From Hyphomicrobiales bacterium (GTDB lineage Bacteria; Pseudomonadota; Alphaproteobacteria; Rhizobiales; Aestuariivirgaceae), in assembly GCA_016710435.1 (NCBI GenBank), contig JADJVV010000001.1, positions 2,502,501 to 2,566,500 on the forward strand: a DNA stretch of 64,000 nucleotides, in the 5' to 3' direction. This document shows positions 50,129 through 59,176 of the stretch, piece after piece. A program made the position numbers and the translations under genes. How positions within the stretch are numbered: position 1 is the first letter of the stretch; each line of letters begins with the position of its first letter. Under the pieces are notes generated by a model. The model was not told where the DNA came from and searched no databases. It saw nothing but the letters and a program-made list of their open reading frames with translations.

Positions 50129-50962
50129 TCAGGGCCATTTCACTTCAGGTGGCATTGACGAGAGGATGCTGTCAACATTGCCGCCGGTCTTGAGGCCGAA
50201 AATCGTGCCACGGTCGTAGAGCAGGTTGAACTCCACGTAGCGCCCGCGGCGGATCAACTGTTCTTCACGGTCTTCCGCCGTCCACGGCGTCTGCATGTTT
50301 CGGCGCACGAGCGCGGGGTAGACCGAGCGGAAGGCCTCGCCCACGTCCTTCACGAAGGCGAAGGCAGCATCGCCCGCATCAAGGTAGTCGAAAAATATGC
50401 CGCCGATGCCGCGCGGTTCCTTGCGGTGAGGCAGGTAAAAATACTCGTCGCACCACGCCTTGTAGCGCTCATAGTCGGCGATGGCATGGGCCGTGCAGGG
50501 GGCTTTCATGGCTGCATGGAAAGCGACTGAATCCGGATCGTCCTGCGTTCGCCTGCGCATCAATACAGGCGTGAGATCGGCACCGCCGCCAAACCACGCC
50601 TTCGTCGTCACCACGTGGCGGGTGTTCATGTGAACGGCGGGAATATTCGGATTGCGCGGATGAATAATGAGGGAAATGCCTGACGCCCAGAAACGAGGAT
50701 CCACATCCGCACCGGGGATCTGCTTGCGGAACTCGGGTGAGAATTCGCCGTGGACGGTGGAGACATGCACCCCGGCCTTCTCGAAAAGCCGCCCGTGCAA
50801 CAGCGCCATGGTGCCGCCGCCCTGGTTCTCGCCCCGCAGCCATGACGTACGCACGAAACGCCCGCCGGGAGCAGGGCCTTCGGCCTCGTCCTCCAGCCGC
50901 TCAAGGTCGGCAGTGATGCGGTCCTGCAATCCCTCGAACCACGCTTGCGCCACCTCTTTCAT
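50129..50962 (-). CDS. hemF: Oxygen-dependent coproporphyrinogen III oxidase
   Basis: 277 aa. Conserved blocks: GGRFVRTSWLRGENQGGGTM, HPRNPNIPAVHMNTRHV (active-site His), WFGGGADLTPVL, FFLPHRKEPRGIGGIFFDY-like and GRYVEFNLLYDRGTIFGL. HemF decarboxylates coproporphyrinogen III to protoporphyrinogen IX with O2 in heme synthesis. AAAGG lies 6 nt before ATG 50962. Length and motifs are standard. Confidence 0.97.
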   Translation of the reverse strand: MKEVAQAWFEGLQDRITADLERLEDEAEGPAPGGRFVRTSWLRGENQGGGTMALLHGRLFEKAGVHVSTVHGEFSPEFRKQIPGADVDPRFWASGISLIIHPRNPNIPAVHMNTRHVVTTKAWFGGGADLTPVLMRRRTQDDPDSVAFHAAMKAPCTAHAIADYERYKAWCDEYFYLPHRKEPRGIGGIFFDYLDAGDAAFAFVKDVGEAFRSVYPALVRRNMQTPWTAEDREEQLIRRGRYVEFNLLYDRGTIFGLKTGGNVDSILSSMPPEVKWP

Positions 50963-51208
50963 GCCCGGCCTTTCTGAAATGTTCAGATTTGTTTTCGGGG
51001 CCGTGGTTAAGGCATTCTTGCGCGCTTTGCCACGGTCGCCTGCAGGGCGCGGCAAAACCGCGCGAATACATGTGCTTGCATGGACCGAACAACGTGTCAG
51101 GCCAAAACGGTGGTTGCGCCGTTACGATCTCGTCAACCACGGCAAACAACCCAACCTTATAGGTTAGTGCGCAACCTGACGGCGAAATCGTTGAGGAGTA
51201 GTATCAAC

Positions 51209-52624
51209 ATGAAAAGCGTTCTGGGGCGCTTCTTCCGTGATCGGACCGGCAACACGGCCATCATGTTCTCGCTGGCAGCCGTGCCGCTGCTGCTGGGAGC
51301 AGGTGCCGCTGTTGACATGGTGCGCGTGAACCAGACGCGTACGGTGCTGCAAGCCGCCGCCGATGCTGCGGCAATCGCCGGTGCGTCTTCGAAAAAGACC
51401 AGTGATGCGGAGCTGAACACCCTGGTGCGCGATTTTCTCGACGCAAACGACGCGGAAAATGCGCTCTCATCGGTGAAGTCGATGAAACAGAAGCTGGACA
51501 AGTCCAAGCGCACCTTCACCGTGACCATCGACGGTAAATTGAAGACCAACTTCATGTTCCTTGCCGGCATCACGGAACTCGACATCAGCGCAACGGCCGA
51601 AGTGAAGACAGGCGGCAACGGCCTTGAGGTGGTGCTGGCCTTGGACAACACCGAGTCCATGAATTACCAGGGGCGTCTGCCGGCCCTCAAGACCGCTGCA
51701 AAATCCCTTGTCGATTCTGTTCTGGACGCAGGCTCGACCTCCGGAGCCTATGTGAAGATCGGCATTGTTCCGTTCTCCAACTACGTCAACGTCGGCCTCG
51801 CCAACCGCAGCAAGAGCTGGATCGACGTGCCCGCCGATACTTCGGCAACGGCACCCAATTGCAGCAGCAGCTATCCGGATGCCACCAAGACGAACTGCCA
51901 CATGGAGACCTACACGGGTTACAACGATGGCGTTCCCAACACTTACACAACGGAGGTCTGTGACTGGAACTATGGAACTCCGGTCACGACTTGCAACGGT
52001 ACCTACACGATCAACTACAACTGGAAAGGTTGCGTCGGGTCGCGCACAGCGCCGAACGACATCAAGATCAACGGCCTCGCCAACAAGTACACCGGAATCA
52101 TCAAGGACTATTGGGGCTACAACGTATCCTGCGCCAGCGAACTGACGCCCCTTACCGACAACAAGACGGACCTCAACACCGCCATTGATGCAATGGTGGG
52201 CGTCGGCAACACCTATGTCGAGCCGGGAGTGCTGTGGGGATGGAATATGCTCGATTCATCGGAGCCCATCGTCGGCGCCAAGACCAAGTCCTGGATGAAG
52301 GACAACGGGGGTACGAAGGCGCTCGTCCTGATGACCGACGGTGCCAACACCCTGTCGCCGCTCAATGTCGACTATATCCGGCATGATGGCTCGGATGTCA
52401 CCCTCGCCAACAAGAACACCGCCGACGTCTGCGAAAATGCGAAGAAGGACGGGATCACGGTCTATACCGTGTCCTTCATGGTGACGGACGCCAGCGCGAA
52501 AACACTTCTGGCGAATTGCGCGAGTGATCCCTCCAAGGCCTTCACCGCGAATGACGCGACCGCTCTCAACACGGCCTTCCGCGACATTGCCAATGCCCTC
52601 ATGGCGACACGGCTGTCGAAGTGA
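51209..52624 (+). CDS. TadG-like pilus protein with von Willebrand A domain
   Basis: 471 aa. The N-terminus (MKSVLGRFFRDRTGNTAIMF, then LAAVPLLLGAGAAVDMVR) is a class of Flp/TadE-TadG-type anchor with the Gly-Asn-Thr motif and one helix (about residues 19-36). The vWA domain has a MIDAS-like start LALDNTESM in place of DxSxS and ALVLMTDGAN at the second site; a Cys-containing insertion (about 205-300; CSSSYPDATKTNC, EVCDWNYG, TTCNGTY, KGCVGS) lies within. Tad pili mediate attachment. GAGGAG lies 10 nt before the ATG. No other tad genes are here. It ends overlapping trmL. Confidence 0.85.
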   Translation: MKSVLGRFFRDRTGNTAIMFSLAAVPLLLGAGAAVDMVRVNQTRTVLQAAADAAAIAGASSKKTSDAELNTLVRDFLDANDAENALSSVKSMKQKLDKSKRTFTVTIDGKLKTNFMFLAGITELDISATAEVKTGGNGLEVVLALDNTESMNYQGRLPALKTAAKSLVDSVLDAGSTSGAYVKIGIVPFSNYVNVGLANRSKSWIDVPADTSATAPNCSSSYPDATKTNCHMETYTGYNDGVPNTYTTEVCDWNYGTPVTTCNGTYTINYNWKGCVGSRTAPNDIKINGLANKYTGIIKDYWGYNVSCASELTPLTDNKTDLNTAIDAMVGVGNTYVEPGVLWGWNMLDSSEPIVGAKTKSWMKDNGGTKALVLMTDGANTLSPLNVDYIRHDGSDVTLANKNTADVCENAKKDGITVYTVSFMVTDASAKTLLANCASDPSKAFTANDATALNTAFRDIANALMATRLSK

Positions 52625-53072
52625 GGCCGGGCTGAAGCTGCCGCAAGGCCTCGCCCGTGACCATGGCGCAGGCCAGCGCCACGTTGAGTGAGCGCAGGCC
52701 CGCCTTCATGGGGATTGTGATGCGCGCATCCGCCGCGGCGTGAACCTCGTCCGGAACGCCGGCGCTTTCCCGACCCAGCAGCAGCACGTCGCCTGCCGCA
52801 AAGCGGAAATCCAGGTAACCAAGGGATGAACGGGTGGTGAGCAGCACGAGGCGCTTGCCCGCCAGCCCCTCCCGGAAATCCTGCCAGGATGCCGCCCGGC
52901 GCAGGGCTACGGTGTCGAGATAGTCCATCCCCGCCCGCCGCAGGGCAGAATCGCTCCAGGCGAAGCCTGCAGGTTCAATGATGGTGACAGACAGCCCGAA
53001 GCATGCGGCCAACCGGGCGATGGTGCCCGCATTGCCGGCGATATCCGGCTGGAAAAGCGCGATTTCGATCAT
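52599..53072 (-). CDS. trmL: tRNA (cytidine/uridine-34-2'-O)-methyltransferase TrmL
   Basis: 157 aa SPOUT-class enzyme: EIALFQPDIAGNAGTIARLAA at the start, LLGRESAGVPDEV and SLNVALACAMVTGEALRQL at the end (knot and SAM-binding). TrmL methylates the wobble ribose of tRNA-Leu isoacceptors. The start at ATG 53072 is the first Met before the conserved region. It overlaps the tadG-like gene by 26 bases, tail to tail. Confidence 0.93.
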   Translation of the reverse strand: MIEIALFQPDIAGNAGTIARLAACFGLSVTIIEPAGFAWSDSALRRAGMDYLDTVALRRAASWQDFREGLAGKRLVLLTTRSSLGYLDFRFAAGDVLLLGRESAGVPDEVHAAADARITIPMKAGLRSLNVALACAMVTGEALRQLQPGLTSTAVSP

Positions 53073-53235
53073 GTTCCACGAGCTTAGACCATTCCGGCAG
53101 AGCAGGGGAGCAGCCTGTTCACTGCGACAACCTTTGGCTGGACTTCCCGCATGACCAATGTCAAAACGCCCCCGATTTGAAACCGTTCGGGGGGCCTCCC
53201 GCGCGGCTTGTCTTGTAACACGAGGGAACAGGGAC

Positions 53236-53829
53236 GTGGCCACAGCAGAACATGCGGACGTCACACGGCGTGACTTTCTTTATATTGCAACGGGCGCCCT
53301 GGGCGCAGTCGGCACGGCGCTGGTCGCCTGGCCCTTCATCCACCAGATGAACCCGGACGCTTCGGTGAAGGCCCTTGCCTCCATCGAGTTCGACCTGGCA
53401 CCGCTGGCGGAAGGCCAGGAAGTGACCATCAAGTGGCGCGGCAACCCCGTCATCGTCCGCCACCGCGGCCCCAAGGAAATCGAAGCGGCCAAGGCCGTGA
53501 AGATGGAAGACCTGAAGGACCCGGTCGCCCGCAACGACAACGGCAAGGACGGCGATCCCGCCACCGACGAGAACCGTGTGCTCAAGGGCCACGAGCAGTT
53601 CCTCGTCATGATGGGCGTTTGCACCCACCTCGGCTGCGTGCCGCAGGGTGACAACCCCGCCAAGGAATTCGCCGTCGTCGAAGGTTCGCAGAAGCTGGGC
53701 GGCTGGTTCTGCCCCTGCCACGGCTCGCACTACGACACTGCCGGCCGCATCCGCAAAGGCCCCGCACCGGAGAACCTCCACGTGCCGGTCTATTCATACG
53801 TATCCGACACCAAGATCAAGATCGGCTGA
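53236..53829 (+). CDS. petA: Ubiquinol-cytochrome c reductase Rieske iron-sulfur subunit
   Basis: 197 aa. The N-terminus has TRRDFLYIATGALGAVG (Tat-type signal-anchor), and the cluster-binding motifs CTHLGCVP and CPCHGSHYD supply two Cys and two His ligands for the 2Fe-2S centre. The protein transfers electrons from ubiquinol to cytochrome c1. GTG 53236 is the likely start (AGGGAC just upstream). First gene of petABC. Confidence 0.96.
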   Translation: MATAEHADVTRRDFLYIATGALGAVGTALVAWPFIHQMNPDASVKALASIEFDLAPLAEGQEVTIKWRGNPVIVRHRGPKEIEAAKAVKMEDLKDPVARNDNGKDGDPATDENRVLKGHEQFLVMMGVCTHLGCVPQGDNPAKEFAVVEGSQKLGGWFCPCHGSHYDTAGRIRKGPAPENLHVPVYSYVSDTKIKIG

Positions 53830-53841
53830 GGAACCACAACA

Positions 53842-55089
53842 ATGGCCGGACATTCAACCTATACCCCCACCACCGCTTTCGGAAAGTGGATGAACGATCG
53901 CTTGCCGATCTACGCGCTCGTGAAGGCCCAGGCACTGGACTTCCCGACGCCCAAGAACCTGAATTACTGGTGGACCTTCGGCGGCATCCTTGCCGTCATG
54001 CTGGTCGTGCAGATCATCAGCGGCATCGTGCTGGTGATGCACTACACGCCGCACACCTCCATGGCCTTCGACTCCGTCGAGCACATCATGCGCGACGTGA
54101 ACTACGGCTGGCTCTTGCGCTACATGCACGCCAACGGCGCTTCCATGTTCTTCATTGCCGTCTACATCCACATGTTCCGCGGCATGTACTACGGCTCCTA
54201 CAAGGCGCCGCGTGAAGTGCTCTGGATGATCGGCGTTGTCATCTACCTGATCATGATGGCAACAGCCTTCATGGGCTACGTGCTGCCCTGGGGCCAGATG
54301 AGCTTCTGGGGTGCCAAGGTCATCACCAACTTGTTCTCGGCCATTCCGCTGTTCGGCGACTCGATCACGACCTGGCTGTGGGGCGGATATTCAATTGATA
54401 ACCCGACGCTGAACCGCTTCTTCTCACTGCACTACCTGCTGCCCTTCGTGCTCGCTGCCGTTGTCGGCCTGCATATCTGGGCGCTGCACGTGCCGGGCAA
54501 TGCCAACCCCACCGGCGTTGAAGTGAAGAGCGGACAGGACACGCTGCCCTTCCATCCCTACTACACGATGAAGGATGCCTTCGCGATTGCCGTGTTCCTG
54601 ATGTTCTTCGCGGCCTGGCTTTTCTACGGCCCGAACTACCTCGGCCACGCCATCAACTACGAGCCCGCCAATCCGCTGGTGACGCCCGCGCATATCGTGC
54701 CGGAATGGTATTACCTGCCGTTCTACGCGATCCTGCGCGCCATCCCGTCCAAACTTGGCGGTGTCATCGCCATGTTCGGCTCGATCCTGATCCTGTTCCT
54801 GCTGCCGTGGCTCGACACCTCGCGCGTGCGCTCGGGCTCGTACCGCCCGATCTTCAAGGGCTTCTTCTGGATCTTCGCCATCGTCTGCGTCGCGCTGGGT
54901 TATCTCGGCTCGAAGCCCGCCGACGGCATCTACGTGATGTGGGCCCGCATCCTGACGGCCTACTACTTCGCCCACTTCATCATCATCCTGCCGCTGCTCG
55001 GACTTCTTGAAAGCCCCAAGCCGCTGCCGGCTTCCATCTCCGATGATGTGCTGTCGAAGTCGAAGTCCAAGCTGGCGCCTGCTGAGTGA
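53842..55089 (+). CDS. petB: Cytochrome b of the bc1 complex
   Basis: 415 aa with eight helices. Haem-ligand His residues are in LRYMHANGASMFF and LHIWALHV-type segments (helices B and D), and PEWYYLPFYAILRAIP holds the Qo PEWY motif. The full-length form covers both the b6-like and subunit IV-like parts, normal in proteobacteria. It is 12 bases after petA. Confidence 0.98.
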   Translation: MAGHSTYTPTTAFGKWMNDRLPIYALVKAQALDFPTPKNLNYWWTFGGILAVMLVVQIISGIVLVMHYTPHTSMAFDSVEHIMRDVNYGWLLRYMHANGASMFFIAVYIHMFRGMYYGSYKAPREVLWMIGVVIYLIMMATAFMGYVLPWGQMSFWGAKVITNLFSAIPLFGDSITTWLWGGYSIDNPTLNRFFSLHYLLPFVLAAVVGLHIWALHVPGNANPTGVEVKSGQDTLPFHPYYTMKDAFAIAVFLMFFAAWLFYGPNYLGHAINYEPANPLVTPAHIVPEWYYLPFYAILRAIPSKLGGVIAMFGSILILFLLPWLDTSRVRSGSYRPIFKGFFWIFAIVCVALGYLGSKPADGIYVMWARILTAYYFAHFIIILPLLGLLESPKPLPASISDDVLSKSKSKLAPAE

Positions 55090-55103
55090 TCCGGAGAAGA
55101 GAC

Positions 55104-55913
55104 ATGAAGAAACTTGCATCACTCGCCCTTGCCGGATTGCTGCTCGCCAGCGGCTCCGCCATCGCCGCTGAAGGCCAGAAGACGGCGAAGGGGATCAGCT
55201 TCTCCTTCGAAGGTCCCTTCGGCACCTTTGACCGCCAGCAGCTGCAGCGCGGCTACAAGGTCTACAAGGAAGTCTGCGCCAACTGCCATTCCGCGCGCTT
55301 CGTGAAGTTCCGCAATCTCTCTGAAGGCGGCATCTTCAACGAAGAGCAGGTGAAGGCGCTCGCGGCGACGTACACCGTGAAGGATGGCCCTGACGCCAGC
55401 GGCGAAATGTTCGACCGCCCCGGCCTGCCGTCCGATGCCTTCCCATCGCCGTTCCCCAATGCGGAAGCGGCGAAGTCGGCCAACGGTGGCGCGGCTCCGC
55501 CCGACCTGTCGCTCCTCACCAAGTCGCGTCCCGGCTGGTTTGGCACGTTCAACCAGCTGTGGAACGGCATCGGTGGTCCGCAGTATGTCTACTCCGTGCT
55601 CACGGGCTACGAGACACCGGAAGGTGAACTCGCCGCCGAGCAGCCGGAAGGCAAATACTACAACCCGTACTTCGGCGCGGGCCACTGGATCGGCATGCCG
55701 CCTCCGCTGGCAGACGGCCAGGTGACGTTCGATGACGGCGCCCCCAACACGGTCGACGCCATGGCCAGGGACGTCTCGGCGTTCTTGACGTGGACCGCCG
55801 AACCCAAGATGGAAGACCGCAAGCAAACCGGCTTCATGGTCCTCCTCTATCTCGCCGCCCTCACGGCCATGCTCTATCTGGTCAAGAAGAAGATCTGGGC
55901 CGACGCGCACTGA
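55104..55913 (+). CDS. petC: Cytochrome c1
   Basis: 269 aa. Signal peptide (LASLALAGLLLASGSAIAA), haem motif VCANCHSARFVKF (CxxCH), a Met ligand in the later IGMPPPL segment and a C-terminal anchor helix (FMVLLYLAALTAMLYLVKKK). GGAG precedes ATG 55104. It passes electrons from the Rieske centre to soluble or membrane cytochrome c. The last gene of the operon; a terminator follows. Confidence 0.97.
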   Translation: MKKLASLALAGLLLASGSAIAAEGQKTAKGISFSFEGPFGTFDRQQLQRGYKVYKEVCANCHSARFVKFRNLSEGGIFNEEQVKALAATYTVKDGPDASGEMFDRPGLPSDAFPSPFPNAEAAKSANGGAAPPDLSLLTKSRPGWFGTFNQLWNGIGGPQYVYSVLTGYETPEGELAAEQPEGKYYNPYFGAGHWIGMPPPLADGQVTFDDGAPNTVDAMARDVSAFLTWTAEPKMEDRKQTGFMVLLYLAALTAMLYLVKKKIWADAH

Positions 55914-55945
55914 GCAGGGCGGGCAGCAAATCGCAAATAGAGAAT

Positions 55946-55971
55946 AGGGGTTGCTTCGGCAGCCCCTTTTC
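55946..55971 (+). terminator. Intrinsic terminator of petABC
   Basis: A nine-base stem (55946-55954 with 55959-55967, one G-T pair), a UUCG tetraloop and a TTTT run. It is 33 bases past the petC stop. Confidence 0.92.
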
Positions 55972-56013
55972 ATTTTCATCTAGCGTCCGCCACCCACAAA
56001 CCCGGAGCCCCCC

Positions 56014-56892
56014 ATGTCTCAATCCGTCCTCGGCATCATTGGTGGCTCTGGCGTCTATGACGTGCCCATGGACAATGCCCGCTGGGAGACGGTGACGAGC
56101 CCGTGGGGCGAACCGTCAGACCAATTGCGCTGCGGCGAAATCAGCGGCCTCCCGGTGGTTTTCCTGCCGCGTCACGGACGGGGCCATGTCTACTCCCCCT
56201 CCAGCATCAACTACCGCGCCAACATCGACGTGCTGAAGCGCGCCGGTGTGACGGATGTGATCTCGCTCTCCGCCGTGGGGTCACTGAAGGAAGAACTCAC
56301 GCCCGGCACCTTTGTCGTCGTCGACCAGTTCATCGACCGCACCCATCTGCGCGCCAGTTCCTTCTTCGGAACGGGCTGTGTCGCGCATGTGCCCTTCGCC
56401 CATCCGGTTTCGCCCGGTTTGGCAGCATTGGCGATCAAGTCATTGAAATCAGAAAATATTCCACATGCCACCAACGGCACCTATGTGGTCATGGAAGGAC
56501 CGCAGTTTTCCACGCTGGCGGAATCGAACCTGCACCGCGCCTGGGGTGCTTCCGTGATCGGCATGACCAACATGCCCGAAGCCAAGCTCGCCCGCGAAGC
56601 CGAGCTTTGCTACGCCACGATCGCCATGGTGACGGATTTCGATGCCTGGCACCCCACCCACGATGCCGTCGACGTGGCGCAGGTGGTGCAGACGATGAAG
56701 GGCAACAGCGCGCTGGCGAAGCGCTTCGTGTTGCGTCTTGCGGCGGACTTCCCGCGTGAACATCCGCCGTGCCCCCTCGGCTCCGACCGCGCCCTCGATT
56801 TCGCCATCATGACCGCGCCGGAAAAGCGCGATGCGAACCTCGTGAAGAAACTGGATGCCGTGGCGGGCCGTGTGCTGGGCGCGCGTGCCTAG
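56014..56892 (+). CDS. mtnP: S-methyl-5'-thioadenosine phosphorylase
   Basis: 292 aa. The start GIIGGSGVYDVP with the phosphate-binding Gly-Gly-Ser-Gly, LPRHGRGHVYSPSSINYRAN, YVVMEGPQFSTLAESN and the substrate-specificity TDFDAWHPTHDAVD are the MtnP pattern. It splits methylthioadenosine from polyamine synthesis into adenine (recycled by Apt) and methylthioribose-1-phosphate. It stands after petABC and ends overlapping the DUF922 gene by 4 bases. Confidence 0.96.
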   Translation: MSQSVLGIIGGSGVYDVPMDNARWETVTSPWGEPSDQLRCGEISGLPVVFLPRHGRGHVYSPSSINYRANIDVLKRAGVTDVISLSAVGSLKEELTPGTFVVVDQFIDRTHLRASSFFGTGCVAHVPFAHPVSPGLAALAIKSLKSENIPHATNGTYVVMEGPQFSTLAESNLHRAWGASVIGMTNMPEAKLAREAELCYATIAMVTDFDAWHPTHDAVDVAQVVQTMKGNSALAKRFVLRLAADFPREHPPCPLGSDRALDFAIMTAPEKRDANLVKKLDAVAGRVLGARA

Positions 56893-57488
56893 TCCTTCCG
56901 CCCGTTGTCACCGCCAGGCTTCAGCGCCTCGCGCATGAAGGGGTGGTTCACCACGGCCTTGCGGAAGATGACGTCGTAATCTTCATCCTTCTGCACGCAG
57001 GCTTGCTTGATGCCGGTGAACAGGGCCTCGCGTTGCACGTCGAGGTCCTTGCAGTCGGACCCGGTGAGTTTCACGGCCTGGGCATCATACTGCTTGAAGC
57101 ACGCCCGCCAGATGTCCCGGTGGCCTTCCTCGTGGGTTTGCAGATAGGCTGTGAAGTCGGTCCACTTCTTTGCCACGCCCGCCTTCAGAGTGCTGCCCCC
57201 GGCCAATTGCGGAATGAAGAAGTTGTAGATGACCGAGGTGGTGAAGCCCTTGTAGTGACAGCCCGCGCCATCCACCTTGTGGGCCTTCACAGTCTTGGTG
57301 GCCATGGCGGTGAAGGCAAAGGTGGCATTTGGGGCGATGCGCGGCGCATTGAGCTTGATGTCGTCATAGATTTCCCGCGCCGTGCGGCCCTTCACCGGAT
57401 AGGGCACCACGGCGGAACTTTCGCCGGAAGCGCCAAGGGCGGGAGTGCCGAGCGCGATGAGGAGCAGGGCTGATACGAACGTTTTCAT
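56889..57488 (-). CDS. DUF922 exported protein, putative zinc peptidase
   Basis: 199 aa. Signal peptide (MKTFVSALLLIALGTPALG), then a DUF922-like domain with the HEEGH sequence in QTHEEGHRDIW, which fits the HExxH zinc motif of a metallopeptidase; a downstream Cys/Asp-rich segment (DYDVIFRKAVVNHPF) may supply further ligands. It has four cysteines, one near the HEEGH helix (RACFKQYD). Activity is not shown for the family. GGAGG is only 2 nt from the ATG, so the start may be a little further in. Confidence 0.75.
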   Translation of the reverse strand: MKTFVSALLLIALGTPALGASGESSAVVPYPVKGRTAREIYDDIKLNAPRIAPNATFAFTAMATKTVKAHKVDGAGCHYKGFTTSVIYNFFIPQLAGGSTLKAGVAKKWTDFTAYLQTHEEGHRDIWRACFKQYDAQAVKLTGSDCKDLDVQREALFTGIKQACVQKDEDYDVIFRKAVVNHPFMREALKPGGDNGRKD

Positions 57489-57576
57489 ATCCTCCGATTG
57501 GCGGGCGAGAGCCCCGATTGTCAACCGCCTTGCACGGCAAAGCGCCTTTCCCCATAAGGGTTTGGGGAGCCGCTGC

Positions 57577-57789
57577 ATGCGCCGCGCTGGCATTGTGAAA
57601 TTCTTCAACCGGGAAAAGGGATTCGGCTTCATTTCGCCGGATGATGGCGGCCGTGACATTTTCGTCCATGTTTCCACCGTGCAGCGTGCCGGCGTACCCT
57701 GGCTGGAAGACGGCATGCGCCTCACCTTCATCACCCAGGACGATGCCAAGGGCCGTGGCCCCCAGGCCGTGAACCTGCAACTGGAATAG
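57577..57789 (+). CDS. Cold-shock domain protein
   Basis: 70 aa, a single CSD. RNP-1 (KGFGFIS) and RNP-2 (DIFVHV) are present, plus the final GPQAVNLQLE. Such small CSPs bind single-stranded RNA or DNA and act as chaperones or antiterminators. GGGGAG lies 8 nt before ATG 57577. RNase T2 follows after 2 bases, so both are on one transcript. Confidence 0.93.
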   Translation: MRRAGIVKFFNREKGFGFISPDDGGRDIFVHVSTVQRAGVPWLEDGMRLTFITQDDAKGRGPQAVNLQLE

Positions 57790-57791
57790 AC

Positions 57792-58442
57792 ATGCGTTTC
57801 TTCACCGCTCTCCTGATGCTCCTGATGTTCGCCTGTCCCGCCGGAGCGCGCGGGCCCCAGAGCGGCGTCTTTGATTATTTCGTGCTCTCGCTGTCGTGGT
57901 CGCCCACCTATTGCGCCAGCCCCGCCGGCGAGAACGACAACAGCCAGTGTGCGCCAGGCCGCCGCTTCGCCTTCGTGGTCCACGGCCTGTGGCCGCAATA
58001 CACCAAGGGCTGGCCCGAAAACTGCGAGACTCGCGAAGGCTGGGTGGAGGAGGGCACCATCGACAGCATGATGAAGATCATGCCGTCGCGAAAGCTGATC
58101 ATCCACGAATGGAAGAAGCACGGCACCTGTGCGGGTGTGAGCCAAGCGGATTACTTCCGCGCCGTGCGCCTGCTGTTCGAGAAGATCCGCATTCCGGCGC
58201 GCTATCTTTCACCCACCGCAGATGTGACCACCACGCCGGACCAACTCGTCACCGATTTCGTCAAGACCAACCGCGACCTGACGGCATCCATGCTGTCGGT
58301 GCAATGCGGCAACGCCCGTGACGAGGCGCGCCTGTCGGAACTTCGCGTGTGCCTGGACAGGCGTGGCAATTTTGCCGCCTGTGGCACCAACGAACAGCGC
58401 GCCTGCCGTGCCAGAACACTTGTCATGCCCCATGTCCGCTGA
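57792..58442 (+). CDS. Secreted ribonuclease T2
   Basis: 216 aa. Signal peptide (FFTALLMLLMFACPAGA), the two active-site signatures FVVHGLWPQY and HEWKKHGTC (each with a catalytic His), and eight or more cysteines for disulfides. The enzyme cuts RNA via 2',3'-cyclic phosphates in the periplasm or outside the cell and is mostly seen in scavenging. It sits after the cold-shock gene and is followed by the GATase gene after 6 bases. Confidence 0.94.
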   Translation: MRFFTALLMLLMFACPAGARGPQSGVFDYFVLSLSWSPTYCASPAGENDNSQCAPGRRFAFVVHGLWPQYTKGWPENCETREGWVEEGTIDSMMKIMPSRKLIIHEWKKHGTCAGVSQADYFRAVRLLFEKIRIPARYLSPTADVTTTPDQLVTDFVKTNRDLTASMLSVQCGNARDEARLSELRVCLDRRGNFAACGTNEQRACRARTLVMPHVR

Positions 58443-58448
58443 GAGACC

Positions 58449-59174
58449 ATGAAAAAAGCCCTCATCCTGCAACACATGAATCACGACCACCCCGGCCGCT
58501 TCCTCGACTGGTTCGCCGAGGACGGCCTCGTACCCGTTCCTGTCCGCATGTTTGAAGGACAGGAGATCCCGCCGCTTGCCGGATTTGATTTCATGTTCGT
58601 GCTGGGGGGCGCGCAGGACACCTGGCAGGAGGAGGACTACCCCTACCTCAAGGCCGAGAAGGAAGCGATCCGCGAATGGGTGTGGGACCGCGCCAAGCCG
58701 TATTTCGGCGTATGCCTCGGCCACCAGTTGCTGGCCACCGGGTTGGGCGGCGAAGTGGCCCCGGCGGATGAAGGCGAAGTCGGCGTTTTCGACGTGGCGT
58801 TGACGGAGGACGGCAAGTCATCACCTCTCATGTCCGGCATGCCCGAGACCCAGAAGGTGATGCAGTGGCACCATGCCGAAGTGAAGCGTGTGCCCCAGAG
58901 CGGCCGCGTGCTGGCGCAATCCGCCCGCACCGGCGTGCAGGCGCTGGCCATCGGCGATCACGCCCTCTCCACCCAGTTCCATTGCGAGTTCAGCCCGCAG
59001 ACCGTGGCGGGATGGTCATCGCTGCCCGGCTATATCGAAATGCTGGAGAAGCTCAACGGCCCCGGCGCCTATCAGCGCCTGCTGCACGAAAGTTATCCGC
59101 TGATGCCCGGCATGCAGAAGGCCACGCGGCGCATGTGGGACAATTTCAAGAGCGTTTCAGGCCTTGTGAAGTAG
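58449..59174 (+). CDS. Class I glutamine amidotransferase-like protein
   Basis: 241 aa. FGVCLGHQLLATGLGG holds the nucleophile Cys, a His lies in STQFHCEFSP, and a Glu is in the same helix: the GATase1 triad. Family members resemble GuaA-type domains but stand alone, and may use glutamine or modified amino acids. The MQWHHAEV segment is typical of the YfeJ/PuuD-like branch. The substrate is unclear. AGAGACC precedes the ATG. Confidence 0.87.
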   Translation: MKKALILQHMNHDHPGRFLDWFAEDGLVPVPVRMFEGQEIPPLAGFDFMFVLGGAQDTWQEEDYPYLKAEKEAIREWVWDRAKPYFGVCLGHQLLATGLGGEVAPADEGEVGVFDVALTEDGKSSPLMSGMPETQKVMQWHHAEVKRVPQSGRVLAQSARTGVQALAIGDHALSTQFHCEFSPQTVAGWSSLPGYIEMLEKLNGPGAYQRLLHESYPLMPGMQKATRRMWDNFKSVSGLVK

Positions 59175-59176
59175 GT

